Below are positions 26,601 through 34,615 of a DNA stretch of 64,000 nt, one piece after another (the stretch's first letter is position 1; each line of letters opens with the position of its first letter). Below the pieces are notes generated by a model, which was not told where the DNA came from, ran no database searches, and saw only the letters and a list, made by a program, of their open reading frames with translations. Source of the stretch: Vulcanimicrobiota bacterium (GTDB lineage Bacteria; Vulcanimicrobiota; Vulcanimicrobiia; Vulcanimicrobiales; Vulcanimicrobiaceae). Location: assembly GCA_013036105.1 (NCBI GenBank), contig JAAXCX010000003.1, positions 1-64,000 of the forward strand, read 5' to 3'. The translations under genes were made by a program, and so were the position numbers.

Positions 26601-26739
26601 CGGTGATTCTGCCGGTAACCGAGGCGGACTGTACCTGAGCGATGAGCGTCGTGTTGCCGGTCACAGTCGCCGCGCTTACGGGTCCGACGGTGACAACGGC
26701 GAGAGCCAAAACGCACAGGATGCGGATATATTTGCTCAC
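23683..26739 (-). CDS. TonB-dependent receptor with N-terminal carboxypeptidase-regulatory-like domain
   Basis: The 1018-residue outer-membrane protein starts at a GTG at 26739 directly behind AGGAGG. It has a signal peptide (residues 1-25), a CarboxypepD_reg-like beta sandwich (about 38-115, VTGRITDSSTGGPVVNATVTL), a plug domain (VNVVTAQTIQEQGQAQVMNVL ... IEVVKGPG) and a beta-barrel ending LVKRFGG. Such receptors import siderophores, cobalamin or oligosaccharides with energy from TonB; no TonB/ExbB genes are in the window, so the substrate is open. Extra cysteines occur in the barrel loops (NGCGCNGF). The upstream region has a short palindrome. Confidence 0.93.
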   Translation of the reverse strand: MSKYIRILCVLALAVVTVGPVSAATVTGNTTLIAQVQSASVTGRITDSSTGGPVVNATVTLKGPSTYTTTTDASGNFQINTITPGVYTVAITKTGYNPLTENTLVILAGGAPNISGQMQPITFTTLRTIASVRSTGRGTFNVTPASVNVVTAQTIQEQGQAQVMNVLNQTPGIVASYPSSSANGAAPGAITFPDIRGALSFETAALVDGHPVSVGSFGDYVSTFIPAFMLGNIEVVKGPGVEAPNVNYAIGGTVNYATKDPTYTPQGFIGLGADNRGGTLIHFDFTGTTGRLGYVFAYANDNISSGLNNYQALISPSQGTTGILNWNGTTGRSVAFNDATFYGGSTPFVIPGTISTTFNSFNLIACCEPIQDLYQNKSALLKLRYKASPATSVTFTYFGAQSYANQDANTGDVPPGSQFCSPGTVTGTGSSATINCTNASYTGPIPNNTPQQVIFARPGRQREVQNEPIIMGDIRTSMGNDTLLARYYAAGIHRLLFEGSDSPNVPEILNLALFGNDTSTGQVFNGQTVPVAFFNYFNQAEDDVLHGWSMEWNHPFSANNSLTVAVDQTSSSTVSYSIGSAGTSANANINISTFNSPVFASVTLPKGSTQLFSTAMARLQWQLSPKWNASLAGYYNIYNSTYPTQSVNGGFGANGCNFNGNNCVFSSSISNHWDERAAFEYRPNANLALRASAGSAIAPPYLQLLSGLAGTISYASATNTATQRINTGGLKPETAFGYDVGGDYRFRDGITTLSGDVYLTNLQNHFLTYTYDSGQQCPQFDPVSGANTGPCFTNGAELFYTSNRNLADARFEGVEFSVKRRPAVGLGYTVQGAVQRGYAYALPACFYSTVISATTHQLDCTQFNTNLAIIPGQNFTGNGISGNGCGCNGFSNHSIPYSQGYAELNYRFAGGSSVYVGGTLLGNNNSLRVPAFWQYSAGTTIQLHNGLALQVNGSNITNQYSGVWPSFGGGIPAPIAGLTPAAQTAGLTTPYTAMWGQVLGPSRWQFQLVKRFGGNTNP

Positions 26740-26813
26740 GCGTCCTCCTATATGGAAGAGTGGCCGCGACGATACCGCCGCAGCTTTGCGTCGGCTAAAC
26801 CATTTCATAATGT

Positions 26814-26828
26814 TCCATTAAGAATGGA
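26814..26828. promoter_or_regulatory. Short palindrome upstream of the TonB receptor
   Basis: TCCATT and AATGGA form 6-bp inverted arms around a 3-bp centre, about 75 bp upstream of the receptor start. It could be a regulator site, but the arms are short and no second copy was found. The gap 26740-26853 holds nothing else recognisable. Confidence 0.3.
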
Positions 26829-26853
26829 TTAGACGACGGGAGACCCTTCGACC

Positions 26854-28959
26854 TTAGAGGGCTCGGGCCTGCCCCAAAAAGACCTGCTGAGCGTCGACCG
26901 GCGCGTCCGCTTGGGCTTGCAACCTTCGGTAGGAGCCGTCCGCTTGCAGTTCGCGACTCTTCACGTTATCCGCGAAGAGCACGGCCAGTATTCTTCCATA
27001 AATCTTCTCTGCCAAGAACGGATCCAGAACCGGCACGATCGTTTCTACGCGCCGGTCGAGATTGCGCCCCATCCAATCGGCGGATCCGATGAACGTCGCG
27101 CGATCGCCGGCGTTTTCAAAAACGAAGAGCCGCGAGTGTTCCAAAAATCTGCCGACGATGCTGCGCACGCGGATCGAATCGCTGACGCCGGGAACGCCCG
27201 GACGCACCACGCACATGCCACGCACCAGCAAGTCTATCGGAACGCCGGCTTGCGAAGCGCGGTAGAGCGCGCGCGTCAGACCGCCGTCGGTAATCGCGTT
27301 GAGTTTCGCGCGAATGCCGGACGGCCGCCCCGCCCGGGCGTGCTCGGCTTCGCGATCGATGAGGGCCGTCAGCTCGCGTCGCATGTTGACGGGCGCCACC
27401 AGGAGATCCTCGTAGTCGGTGACCTTCGAGAAGCCGGTCAGCGCGTTGAAGAGTTCGGTTGTATCCGTGCCCAACTCGGCACGGCACGTGAACAGGCTCA
27501 TGTCGGTATAGAAGCGCGCCGTTTTCTCGTTATAGTTGCCCGTTCCGAAGTGCATGTAGCGGCGAATGCCGTCGTCATCTTGCCGAACGGCGAGCGTGAC
27601 CTTCGCGTGCGTCTTGAGTCCGGCGAAACCGTAAACGACGTGGACGCCGGCGCGCTCGAGCCGGCGTGCCCACTCGATGTTGTTCTCTTCATCGAAGCGC
27701 GCTTTCAGTTCGATCAGCACCGCGACTTGTTTGCCGTTTTCGGCGGCGTCGAGAAGCGCACGCACGATCGGCGAGTCCTTGCCCGAGGTCCGGTAGAGCG
27801 TCATCTTGATCGCAAGAATGCTCGGATCCTCGGCGGCCTGCCGTACGAACTGAAGCACCGGATCGAATGATTCGTACGGGTGATGAAGCAGAATGTCGCT
27901 CTCGCGAATGGCGGCAAAGAGATCCGCGGCGCCGACGAGCCGCTTGGGAATCGCGGGCGTAAACGGTGCATCGTGTAGCTGTGCGTGACCGGGTAAGTTC
28001 ACGAGCGCGAGCAGATCGCCCAAACCGATGACGCCTTCGACTTCATAACAGTCGCTCGCGGAGAGCTCGAGCGCCTCGAGGAGCAGATCGCGAACGTACT
28101 CCGGCATGCCGCGTTCTATTTCCAGACGCACGGCTTCACCGAAGCGGCGCCGCTGCAGTTCGGATTCGATCGCCGCCAGCAAATCGTCGGCCTCGTCTTC
28201 TTGAACGTCGAGATCGGCGTCGCGCGTCACGCGGAACAGATACGACTCGCGCACCTGCATACCGGGAAACAGCGCCGGCAGGTGCTGCGCGATCAGATCC
28301 TCGAGCAGCACGAAATGCTGCGCGCCTTCCGGCGAGTCGACCGGCACGAAACGCGTCAGCGTCTGCGGAATCTTCACGCGCGCGAAGTGCATCTCGACGC
28401 CTTCGGCCGTCACTTCTTCCAGTTCGACCGCCAGCGAGAGCGAAAGATTCGAGATATATGGAAATGGATGTCCCGCGTCCACGGCCAGCGGGGTGAGCAC
28501 GGGAAATACGCGTTCGTCGAAAATACGATCCACCTGGGCGCGGCGATCTTCGTCGAGTTCGCTGACGCGCAGAATGCGAATACCCTGCGCGTCGATCGCG
28601 GGCAGCAGCGTTTCGTTGAGCAGCCGCATCTGGCGCGCGAGTGAAATCCGCAGCCGTTCGGAGATCGCCAGCAGATGCTCGGTGGGCAACCGGCCGTCTT
28701 CGGAACGCTTATGCACTTGCGCTTCGATCTGCTGTTTGATTGCCGCGATGCGGATCATGAAAAATTCGTCGAGATTGGTGCCGTAGATCGAAACGAAACG
28801 CAGCCGTTCGAGGAGTGGCGTTCCTTCGTCGAGCGCTTCCTCGAGCACGCGTTCGTTGAATGCCAGCCACGAGAGTTCGCGGCTGAAATAGAGCGACGGA
28901 TCGTCGAGGGGCCGGACGGCGGTCTCGGCCGCCGGCAGCGGTCTAGGGTGCGAAAGCAT
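26854..28959 (-). CDS. ppk: Polyphosphate kinase 1
   Basis: PPK1 reversibly builds polyphosphate from ATP. The 701-residue product has the usual four domains: N-terminal SRELSWLAFNERVLEEA, head domain, and two catalytic domains. The autophosphorylated histidine is in GFAGLKTHAKVTL (near residue 450), with LYRTSGKDSPIVRAL and FIGSADWMGRNLDRRVE completing the active site. Length is normal. It is divergent from the ABC transporter operon with only 46 bp between the start codons, so both promoters share that space. Confidence 0.97.
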   Translation of the reverse strand: MLSHPRPLPAAETAVRPLDDPSLYFSRELSWLAFNERVLEEALDEGTPLLERLRFVSIYGTNLDEFFMIRIAAIKQQIEAQVHKRSEDGRLPTEHLLAISERLRISLARQMRLLNETLLPAIDAQGIRILRVSELDEDRRAQVDRIFDERVFPVLTPLAVDAGHPFPYISNLSLSLAVELEEVTAEGVEMHFARVKIPQTLTRFVPVDSPEGAQHFVLLEDLIAQHLPALFPGMQVRESYLFRVTRDADLDVQEDEADDLLAAIESELQRRRFGEAVRLEIERGMPEYVRDLLLEALELSASDCYEVEGVIGLGDLLALVNLPGHAQLHDAPFTPAIPKRLVGAADLFAAIRESDILLHHPYESFDPVLQFVRQAAEDPSILAIKMTLYRTSGKDSPIVRALLDAAENGKQVAVLIELKARFDEENNIEWARRLERAGVHVVYGFAGLKTHAKVTLAVRQDDDGIRRYMHFGTGNYNEKTARFYTDMSLFTCRAELGTDTTELFNALTGFSKVTDYEDLLVAPVNMRRELTALIDREAEHARAGRPSGIRAKLNAITDGGLTRALYRASQAGVPIDLLVRGMCVVRPGVPGVSDSIRVRSIVGRFLEHSRLFVFENAGDRATFIGSADWMGRNLDRRVETIVPVLDPFLAEKIYGRILAVLFADNVKSRELQADGSYRRLQAQADAPVDAQQVFLGQARAL

Positions 28960-29005
28960 CGGAAGACCTGGGTTTCGCCGCGCGGCGCGGAATCACTCGG
29001 AGGCG

Positions 29006-29608
29006 ATGAACTGGCCCGATTTCTGGCAGCATGTAGCCACCTACCTCGAGCTGGCCGCGGCCGCGCTCGCAGGAGGCATCGTCGCCGGCATTCCTTTGGG
29101 CATCTTGGCGTCTCATCTGAATTTCGCGCGTTCCCCGATTTTGCTAGCCGCCAACCTCGGACGCGTCATCCCGAGTTTGGCCGTGCTTACATTCATGCTT
29201 CCCCTATTCGGCGTCGGACTTGCGCCCGCGGTGGCGGCGCTCGGGCTGCTGGCCATCCCGCCGATTGTGATCAACGCCGATCTCGGTTTTCGCGCGGTTC
29301 CCGCCACAGCCGTCGACGCGGCACGCGGACTGGGCATGACCAACGCGCAGATTTTTCGCCAAGTGGAATGGCCGCTCGCGTTTCCGATTCTTTTTACCGG
29401 CGTACGCACCGCAGCGATCGAAGTGATCGCGAGCGCCGTACTCGCCGCATTCATCGGCGCGGGCGGGCTCGGCGAATACATTACGGAAGGCTTGCAAGCC
29501 AACATACCGCGCCTGCTCTTTCTGGGTGCGGGAACGATCGCCGCAATCGCGCTGGCCGCCGAATTCGGGTTCGGTTTCGCGCAGCGCCGCTTGGAGGTAA
29601 AGACATGA
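29006..29608 (+). CDS. Osmoprotectant-type ABC transporter permease 1
   Basis: A 200-residue BPD_transp_1 permease with five to six helices. The EAA-type loop is AARGLGMTNAQIFRQVEWPLAFP and the C-terminal part GAGGLGEYITEGLQ is typical of OpuBB/YehY-like permeases for glycine betaine, choline or carnitine. It precedes the substrate-binding protein with a 4-bp overlap. The order permease, binding protein, ATPase, permease resembles the four-gene YehZYXW/OpuB layout. Confidence 0.9.
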   Translation: MNWPDFWQHVATYLELAAAALAGGIVAGIPLGILASHLNFARSPILLAANLGRVIPSLAVLTFMLPLFGVGLAPAVAALGLLAIPPIVINADLGFRAVPATAVDAARGLGMTNAQIFRQVEWPLAFPILFTGVRTAAIEVIASAVLAAFIGAGGLGEYITEGLQANIPRLLFLGAGTIAAIALAAEFGFGFAQRRLEVKT

Positions 29609-30474
29609 AACTTTCTCGCGCGCGCGCGATCGCGCTGGTCGGCTCCGCGATCGTTTTGCCGCAATGCGCAAAATCCGACGCGATCCGCATCGGCTCCAAG
29701 AATTTTAGCGAAAACATCACCGTCGCCGAGATCTACGCCGCCGGACTCGAGCAGCGCGGATTTCGGGTCGACCGTCACATGAACTTGGGCAGCGTGCAGA
29801 TCGCGATGGCTGCAATTCAGCGCGGCGACATCCAGGTCTATCCGGAGTATACGGGCACGGCGTTGATCGACGTCTTACATTTGCCGCCGATGCGCAATCC
29901 GAAAGCCGTTTTTTCGGTCGTGAAGAGCGAGTTTCAAAAACGTTTCGGGCTAACCGTTCTCCAGCCGTCTCCCGGCAACGACTCCCAAGGTTTGGCGGTC
30001 ACGGGCGCTGTTGCAAAAAAGTACAACGTGCGTACGCTCTCGCAGTGCGCGCACGCCGCGCCGCAACTCCGGCTGGCGACCGTCCCGGAATTCGTCGCGC
30101 GCGCGGATGCTTTGCCTGGACTGCAAAAGTTTTACGGAGGTTTCACGTTCAAAAGCGTACGGACGTTCGACATCGGCCTGCAGTACGAGGCGCTCGCGCG
30201 CGGTGACGCCGACGTTGCCACTGTCTTTACGACCGACGCGCAAATCGACGTGAAGCACTTGGTCGTTCTCGAAGACGACCGCCATTTCTGGCCGCCGTAC
30301 AACGTCGTAGCGATCGTCCGGCCCGAAGTCGTGAGTCTAAAGAGGGGCGCAGTCGTGAGTACGATCGACCGGCTCACCGGCAGGCTAACCGATACCGCTT
30401 TGCGGCGTCTGAACTTCGAAGTCGATATCAACAAACGCGATCCCGCCGATGTGGCGTCGGAGTTTGTCCATTAG
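29605..30474 (+). CDS. Osmoprotectant-type substrate-binding protein (OpuAC/OpuC family)
   Basis: The 289-residue product (ATG at 29605) has a short hydrophobic N-terminus followed by IRIGSKNFSENITVAEIYA, the hallmark of QAT-family binding proteins, then YPEYTGTALIDV and the C-terminal LNFEVDINKRDPADVASEFV. A cysteine follows the hydrophobic run (VLPQC), but the lipobox is not canonical, so lipid anchoring is uncertain. It should capture glycine betaine, choline or a similar quaternary amine. The next gene starts inside its 3' end. Confidence 0.9.
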   Translation: MKLSRARAIALVGSAIVLPQCAKSDAIRIGSKNFSENITVAEIYAAGLEQRGFRVDRHMNLGSVQIAMAAIQRGDIQVYPEYTGTALIDVLHLPPMRNPKAVFSVVKSEFQKRFGLTVLQPSPGNDSQGLAVTGAVAKKYNVRTLSQCAHAAPQLRLATVPEFVARADALPGLQKFYGGFTFKSVRTFDIGLQYEALARGDADVATVFTTDAQIDVKHLVVLEDDRHFWPPYNVVAIVRPEVVSLKRGAVVSTIDRLTGRLTDTALRRLNFEVDINKRDPADVASEFVH

Positions 30475-31255
30475 CGTAAGCGTCGGCTTCGATTCGGTCG
30501 TCGCGCGCTACCCGCAAGCCGATCGCAATGCGGTGGACGGGGTCTCGTTCGAAATACCTGCGGGAAGTTTTACGGTGCTGCTTGGTCCATCGGGATGCGG
30601 AAAAAGCACGCTGCTGCGCACCGTTAACCGTTTGGTGACGCCAACGAGCGGAACTGTTACTGTCGGCGGCAGAGACATCGCCTCGATCGAGCCGACCGCG
30701 CTGCGGCGCGCCACCGGCTACGTGATCCAAGCCGTGGGACTCTTCGCGCACATGACCGTGGCGCAGAACATTGCCGTCGTTCCGCAGCTCTTACATTGGG
30801 ATCGCGAGCGCATCGAAAAGCGAACGGACGAGCTGCTCGACCTCGTCGGGCTCGACCCGCAGCGCTACCGTTTGCGCTTTCCGCGCGAGCTTTCCGGCGG
30901 CGAGCAGCAGCGCGTCGGCGTCGCGCGCGCGATCGCAGCCGAGCCGCAGGTGCTGCTCATGGACGAGCCGTTCGGCGCGGTGGACGCGATCGCGCGCAGA
31001 TCGCTGCAAGACGAGATGCTTCGGATCGTGCGCGCCTTGCAAACGACGATTCTCTTTGTAACGCACGATGTTGAAGAAGCACTTCATCTGGCGGATCGCA
31101 TCGCGGTCATGCGAGACGGAAAACTCCTGCAGTATGCCGCCCCGGAAGAAATGCTGCGCGCGCCCGCGAGCCCGTACATCGCCCAACTCTTCGCCGTAAA
31201 CGACGACCTGCGGCGGTACGATGAGCTGCGAAACGCTCTGAGCCGGCGCGCATGA
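30449..31255 (+). CDS. Osmoprotectant-type ABC transporter ATP-binding protein
   Basis: The 268-residue ATPase has Walker A GPSGCGKST, Q-loop GYVIQAVGLF, signature LSGGEQQR and Walker B VLLMDEPFG. It resembles OpuBA/YehX but lacks the C-terminal CBS domains that sense ionic strength in OpuA-type proteins, so activation by osmotic stress may differ. The ATG at 30449 overlaps the binding-protein gene by 26 bp; a TTG at 30464 is an alternative start. The stop overlaps the second permease start by 4 bp. Confidence 0.93.
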   Translation: MWRRSLSISVSVGFDSVVARYPQADRNAVDGVSFEIPAGSFTVLLGPSGCGKSTLLRTVNRLVTPTSGTVTVGGRDIASIEPTALRRATGYVIQAVGLFAHMTVAQNIAVVPQLLHWDRERIEKRTDELLDLVGLDPQRYRLRFPRELSGGEQQRVGVARAIAAEPQVLLMDEPFGAVDAIARRSLQDEMLRIVRALQTTILFVTHDVEEALHLADRIAVMRDGKLLQYAAPEEMLRAPASPYIAQLFAVNDDLRRYDELRNALSRRA

Positions 31256-31875
31256 CCTATCTCTTCTCGCACTGGCGGCTCATCGGCGTGCTGACGCTGC
31301 AGCATCTGGGGCTCGTCTTCGCTGCGCTCGGCATCGCGCTGGCGATCGCGCTTCCGCTGGGCGTCTTTGCGGCGCGCGTGCCGCGCGCTTCGGGACTCCT
31401 CTTAGGTGCGCTCGGCGCGCTCTATGCCATTCCCTCACTTGCCCTGCTCGCGGTGCTCGTGCGGTCCTTCGGATTAGGCGCGGCGCCGGTCATCGTCGTG
31501 CTCGCAACGTATGCGCAGTTCATCCTCGTGCGCAACATTGCCGCGGCACTGCGCGCCGTACCGCGCGCGCAGCTCGACGCGGCGCGCGGCATCGGCATGT
31601 CGAGCCGGCAGCAGTTTTGGCGCGTCGAACTGCCGCTCGCGTCGCCGGTGATGATTGGCGGGCTGCGGCTGGCGACGGTCGCGTTGATCGCGATTGCAAC
31701 GCTCGGCGGATACGTCGGCGCCGGCGGTCTAGGGAGCGAAATATTTTTTGGATTGCAGCGCCGCTATCTGGAACAAACGCTCGCTGGAAGCATTCCCGCC
31801 GCGCTGCTCGCGATTGCCGCAGACGCTGCCTTTCGCGGACTGGAACGGATGGCGACCCGCCGCACGACCGGATAG
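31252..31875 (+). CDS. Osmoprotectant-type ABC transporter permease 2
   Basis: A 207-residue permease related to that at 29006-29608, with DAARGIGMSSRQQFWRVELPLASP as the ATPase-docking loop and GYVGAGGLGSEIFFGLQRRY near the end. Two separate permease genes imply a heterodimeric channel. It is the last gene of the transporter operon and begins in a 4-bp overlap (ATGA) with the ATPase gene. Confidence 0.9.
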   Translation: MTYLFSHWRLIGVLTLQHLGLVFAALGIALAIALPLGVFAARVPRASGLLLGALGALYAIPSLALLAVLVRSFGLGAAPVIVVLATYAQFILVRNIAAALRAVPRAQLDAARGIGMSSRQQFWRVELPLASPVMIGGLRLATVALIAIATLGGYVGAGGLGSEIFFGLQRRYLEQTLAGSIPAALLAIAADAAFRGLERMATRRTTG

Positions 31876-31946
31876 GCCGCGCCAGAGCGGGGCGCGAAAG
31901 CGCTCTATACCTACACGTCCTTATCTTATAAAGGAAGCTCTTTATC

Positions 31947-32537
31947 GTGACAGAGCACTCACATTTCGATCTTTTGACCGCGCGCATCGACCGCTTGGAA
32001 CGGCAGTCGAAAGTTCTCAAGCGTCTTCTGCTCGGTTCGTTTGCCGCCGTTTTGGCGCTGCTTGCGGGCGGCGCAACGCTGGCCCAGCAGAAACAGATCG
32101 TCTTCTCAAATGTCAACGGAAGCATTCGGGTCGGGAGTTCTGGATTCGGTCTCTACGACACATCGGGAAAACGCAGACTCATGTTGGGCTGGAACAGCGC
32201 AAACCAACCGGGGATTTACTTGATCGACGGAAGCGGCACGTACCGGATGGGGCTCTTCCTATCCACTACTGCCAAACCGGTGATTCGTCTCTACGACAGC
32301 GGCGGTACCGAACGGGCCTCGTTCACCGAGAATGCCGAAGGCACGAACATGATCGAATTCTTCGACTCCAATCACGTCCAGCGCGCCTATTTTGGGCAGT
32401 CCACGGCGGACGAGCCGATGGCCGAGTTCTTCGATACTTCACATACACTGCGCGCCTACATCGGCCAGTACACCGGCGGCAACTTCGGCGCGTACGTCAA
32501 CGATTCGGCCGGCACGACGACTTGGCAGACGCCCTGA
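31947..32537 (+). CDS. Membrane-anchored protein with beta-type tandem repeats, unknown
   Basis: The 196-residue product begins with a helical, charged N-terminus (DLLTARIDRLERQSKVLKRLL), then one membrane helix (about 29-47). The outside part has at least four imperfect repeats of about 20-26 residues built on a D-[ST]-x-G/H-x3-R-x2-[FLI] pattern: LYDTSGKRRLMLG, LIDGSGTYRMGLF, LYDSGGTERASF, FFDSNHVQRAYFG, FFDTSHTLRAYIG. This suggests a beta-solenoid or phage-fibre-like fold. No family is recognised. It starts at a GTG with AAGGA upstream. Confidence 0.65.
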   Translation: MTEHSHFDLLTARIDRLERQSKVLKRLLLGSFAAVLALLAGGATLAQQKQIVFSNVNGSIRVGSSGFGLYDTSGKRRLMLGWNSANQPGIYLIDGSGTYRMGLFLSTTAKPVIRLYDSGGTERASFTENAEGTNMIEFFDSNHVQRAYFGQSTADEPMAEFFDTSHTLRAYIGQYTGGNFGAYVNDSAGTTTWQTP

Positions 32538-32545
32538 AGCGGATC

Positions 32546-34615
32546 CTACGGGCGCAAGTAGCGTGCGAACCACTGCGCCAGAACGTGCAGCCGTTCGACG
32601 CGGTGGATCGGCGAGCCGATACGCGAGAGATCGTGGTTTTCTCCGGGAAAAACCACGTATTCGATCGCGCGCCCCAAGATTTTGGCCGCGTTGAACCACT
32701 GCAGCGTCTGATCGATCGGAGTACGCGTATCTTCCTCTGAATGGAGAATTAGCAGCGGCGTCACGGCGTTGGCGACATATGAGATCGGTGACTGCTGGAG
32801 ATAAAGGTTGCCGGTCTGCCACGGGAGTCCCCACGAATAGCGACCGCCGAGCGCGTTGTCCGATGCGAGATCGGCTGCAAGCTGCTCGGTCGCCAAGTTG
32901 CTCACGACGCGTTCAGCTATGGCCGCTTTATAGCGGCGCGTGTGACCGACAACCCATAGCGTCGCATAACCGCCGTAACTTCCGCCCGACACGCCGAGCC
33001 GGTTGGGATCGACGTCCGCGCGCTTAACGGCGGCATCCATGACGCGCTGCACGTCGTCGAACATCGCCGCGCCCCAGTGTTTGGCAAGCGCTTCTTCAAA
33101 AGGATAACCGAAGCCGACGCTTCCCCGCGGATCGCTGAAGACGACGTTATATCCCTGCCCCGCCCAGAATTGCAGCTCGTGAAAGAACGTCTCCCCGAAC
33201 TGCGTCTCGGGACCGCCATGGATATCGAGAATCGTCGCTCTGCGAGTGCCGGATTTTGCACCGATGGCCGGCATGAACCACGCGTGCACGGTAAAGCCGG
33301 CATCGTCCACCACAGTGAACGGCTGCGGCGTCGAGAGCTGAAGCTGCGCGATCAGAGCATCGTTCATGCTCGTAATGCGCCGGCTCTCTCCAGTGGAAAG
33401 GTCCATGACGTAGACTTCACGCGGATGTGTGAAGTCCGAGAGCGTGTACGCCGCAAAGCGTCCGTTCGCGTCCATCGAACAATCCGAAGCTTCGCCCGCC
33501 GCCGTAAGCTTTTGGATTGCTCCCGTCCGCGGATCGAGCTTCACGAGTGCGCTGTATCCCGGTGCCTCGACGTTGGCGAACACAAAAGCTTCGCGCGGCG
33601 CGAAGAACGGTCCGCATAGACCGCCGGGCTCGCCCATGTCGGCCAGCACTGAATCGCCGAAATTCATGGTATTGAGCGGAACAATCGTCGTACGGCCGGA
33701 ACCGTCGGGCCGCGATTTCACCAATGCCGGAAACTCCGCCGGATCGCGCACGCCGCCGCTAAAGTACCACAGGTCGCCTGCCGGATCGAAATCCGCCAAG
33801 TTATTTGACGGGTGATTCGAGGGAAGTTTGTGCATCGCGCCGCCGGTTGCGGAAATCGTATAGACGTCGTTGGGACCTAAGCTGGGCGAGTTGTAGCGCA
33901 AAGAATCGAACGCGATCGTCCTATCGTCGGGCGACCAGCGGGGATTGCCTTCAGCCCATATTCCGCTCGTCAGGACACGCGCGCCGCTGCCATCGGCGTT
34001 CATGACCCAAATATGCGGGTGGCGGTCGTAGGTATATCCCGCCCCGTTCGCTTCGAAATGCATCTGATCGATAACGCGCACGTCGCTCTTGGCTTGATTT
34101 TTTTTCGGTGTGAAGCCCGCGGCGGCAAAATTGATCCGCGCCGCGGGCGCCGGATCGACGGAGACAACGCGAAACGCGATATGCTTTCCGTCGTGCGAAA
34201 ACACGGGGCCGCTCGCCCCCTGCTTCAGGTGCGTGAGCTGACGAACGTTGCCGGTGGCGACGTCGTATGCAAAGAGTTGGCCGCGCTGGCCTTTTTTCGC
34301 GGGACCGCGCGTAAACACGATAGTGCGGCTGTCTGGCGACCAGACCGGCCCGCCGTCGCGCCCGGTCGTTCCGAGCGCTTTGGGCGCGCCGCCCGCCACC
34401 GGAATGAGATACAGAATACCGTCATAGGTTTCTTTGGGTCCGTTGAGCCGCGTCGCCGCAAAAACGACGCGCGTGCCGTCGGGCGATATCTGCGGACCGG
34501 TGATGAACGTGAATTTAAAAAGATCCTCGGGCTGCACGGGTCTGGGCGCAGCCATTGCGGGAGCAGAAAGCGAAAACGCGAGTGCGAGGCCGAACGCCGT
34601 GATGCGCGCGATCAC
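32546..34615 (-). CDS. S9-family peptidase (acylaminoacyl peptidase/prolyl oligopeptidase type), exported
   Basis: The 689-residue protein has a signal peptide (about 1-22, ending AMAA), a WD40-like beta-propeller (about 30-400, repeats such as SPDGTRVVFAA and SPDSRTIVFTR) and a C-terminal alpha/beta-hydrolase domain. The catalytic serine is in GVSGGSYGGY (near 543), aspartate in SEEDTRTP (near 627) and histidine in GENHDLSR (near 658). The propeller restricts access to short peptides. The protein probably acts in the periplasm. The start overlaps the egtD stop by 4 bp, though a functional tie is not obvious. Confidence 0.93.
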   Translation of the reverse strand: MIARITAFGLALAFSLSAPAMAAPRPVQPEDLFKFTFITGPQISPDGTRVVFAATRLNGPKETYDGILYLIPVAGGAPKALGTTGRDGGPVWSPDSRTIVFTRGPAKKGQRGQLFAYDVATGNVRQLTHLKQGASGPVFSHDGKHIAFRVVSVDPAPAARINFAAAGFTPKKNQAKSDVRVIDQMHFEANGAGYTYDRHPHIWVMNADGSGARVLTSGIWAEGNPRWSPDDRTIAFDSLRYNSPSLGPNDVYTISATGGAMHKLPSNHPSNNLADFDPAGDLWYFSGGVRDPAEFPALVKSRPDGSGRTTIVPLNTMNFGDSVLADMGEPGGLCGPFFAPREAFVFANVEAPGYSALVKLDPRTGAIQKLTAAGEASDCSMDANGRFAAYTLSDFTHPREVYVMDLSTGESRRITSMNDALIAQLQLSTPQPFTVVDDAGFTVHAWFMPAIGAKSGTRRATILDIHGGPETQFGETFFHELQFWAGQGYNVVFSDPRGSVGFGYPFEEALAKHWGAAMFDDVQRVMDAAVKRADVDPNRLGVSGGSYGGYATLWVVGHTRRYKAAIAERVVSNLATEQLAADLASDNALGGRYSWGLPWQTGNLYLQQSPISYVANAVTPLLILHSEEDTRTPIDQTLQWFNAAKILGRAIEYVVFPGENHDLSRIGSPIHRVERLHVLAQWFARYLRP

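Noticed and set aside
26740-26853. Cobalamin riboswitch upstream of the TonB receptor
   Set aside because: Only a GCCACT-like fragment was seen; the aptamer core blocks are missing and the leader is too short.
26829-26875. A CCCTTCGACC stretch near 26850 as another family B copy
   Set aside because: Only the left edge resembles the family; there is no matching CTCAGGATGACA edge or inner hairpin.
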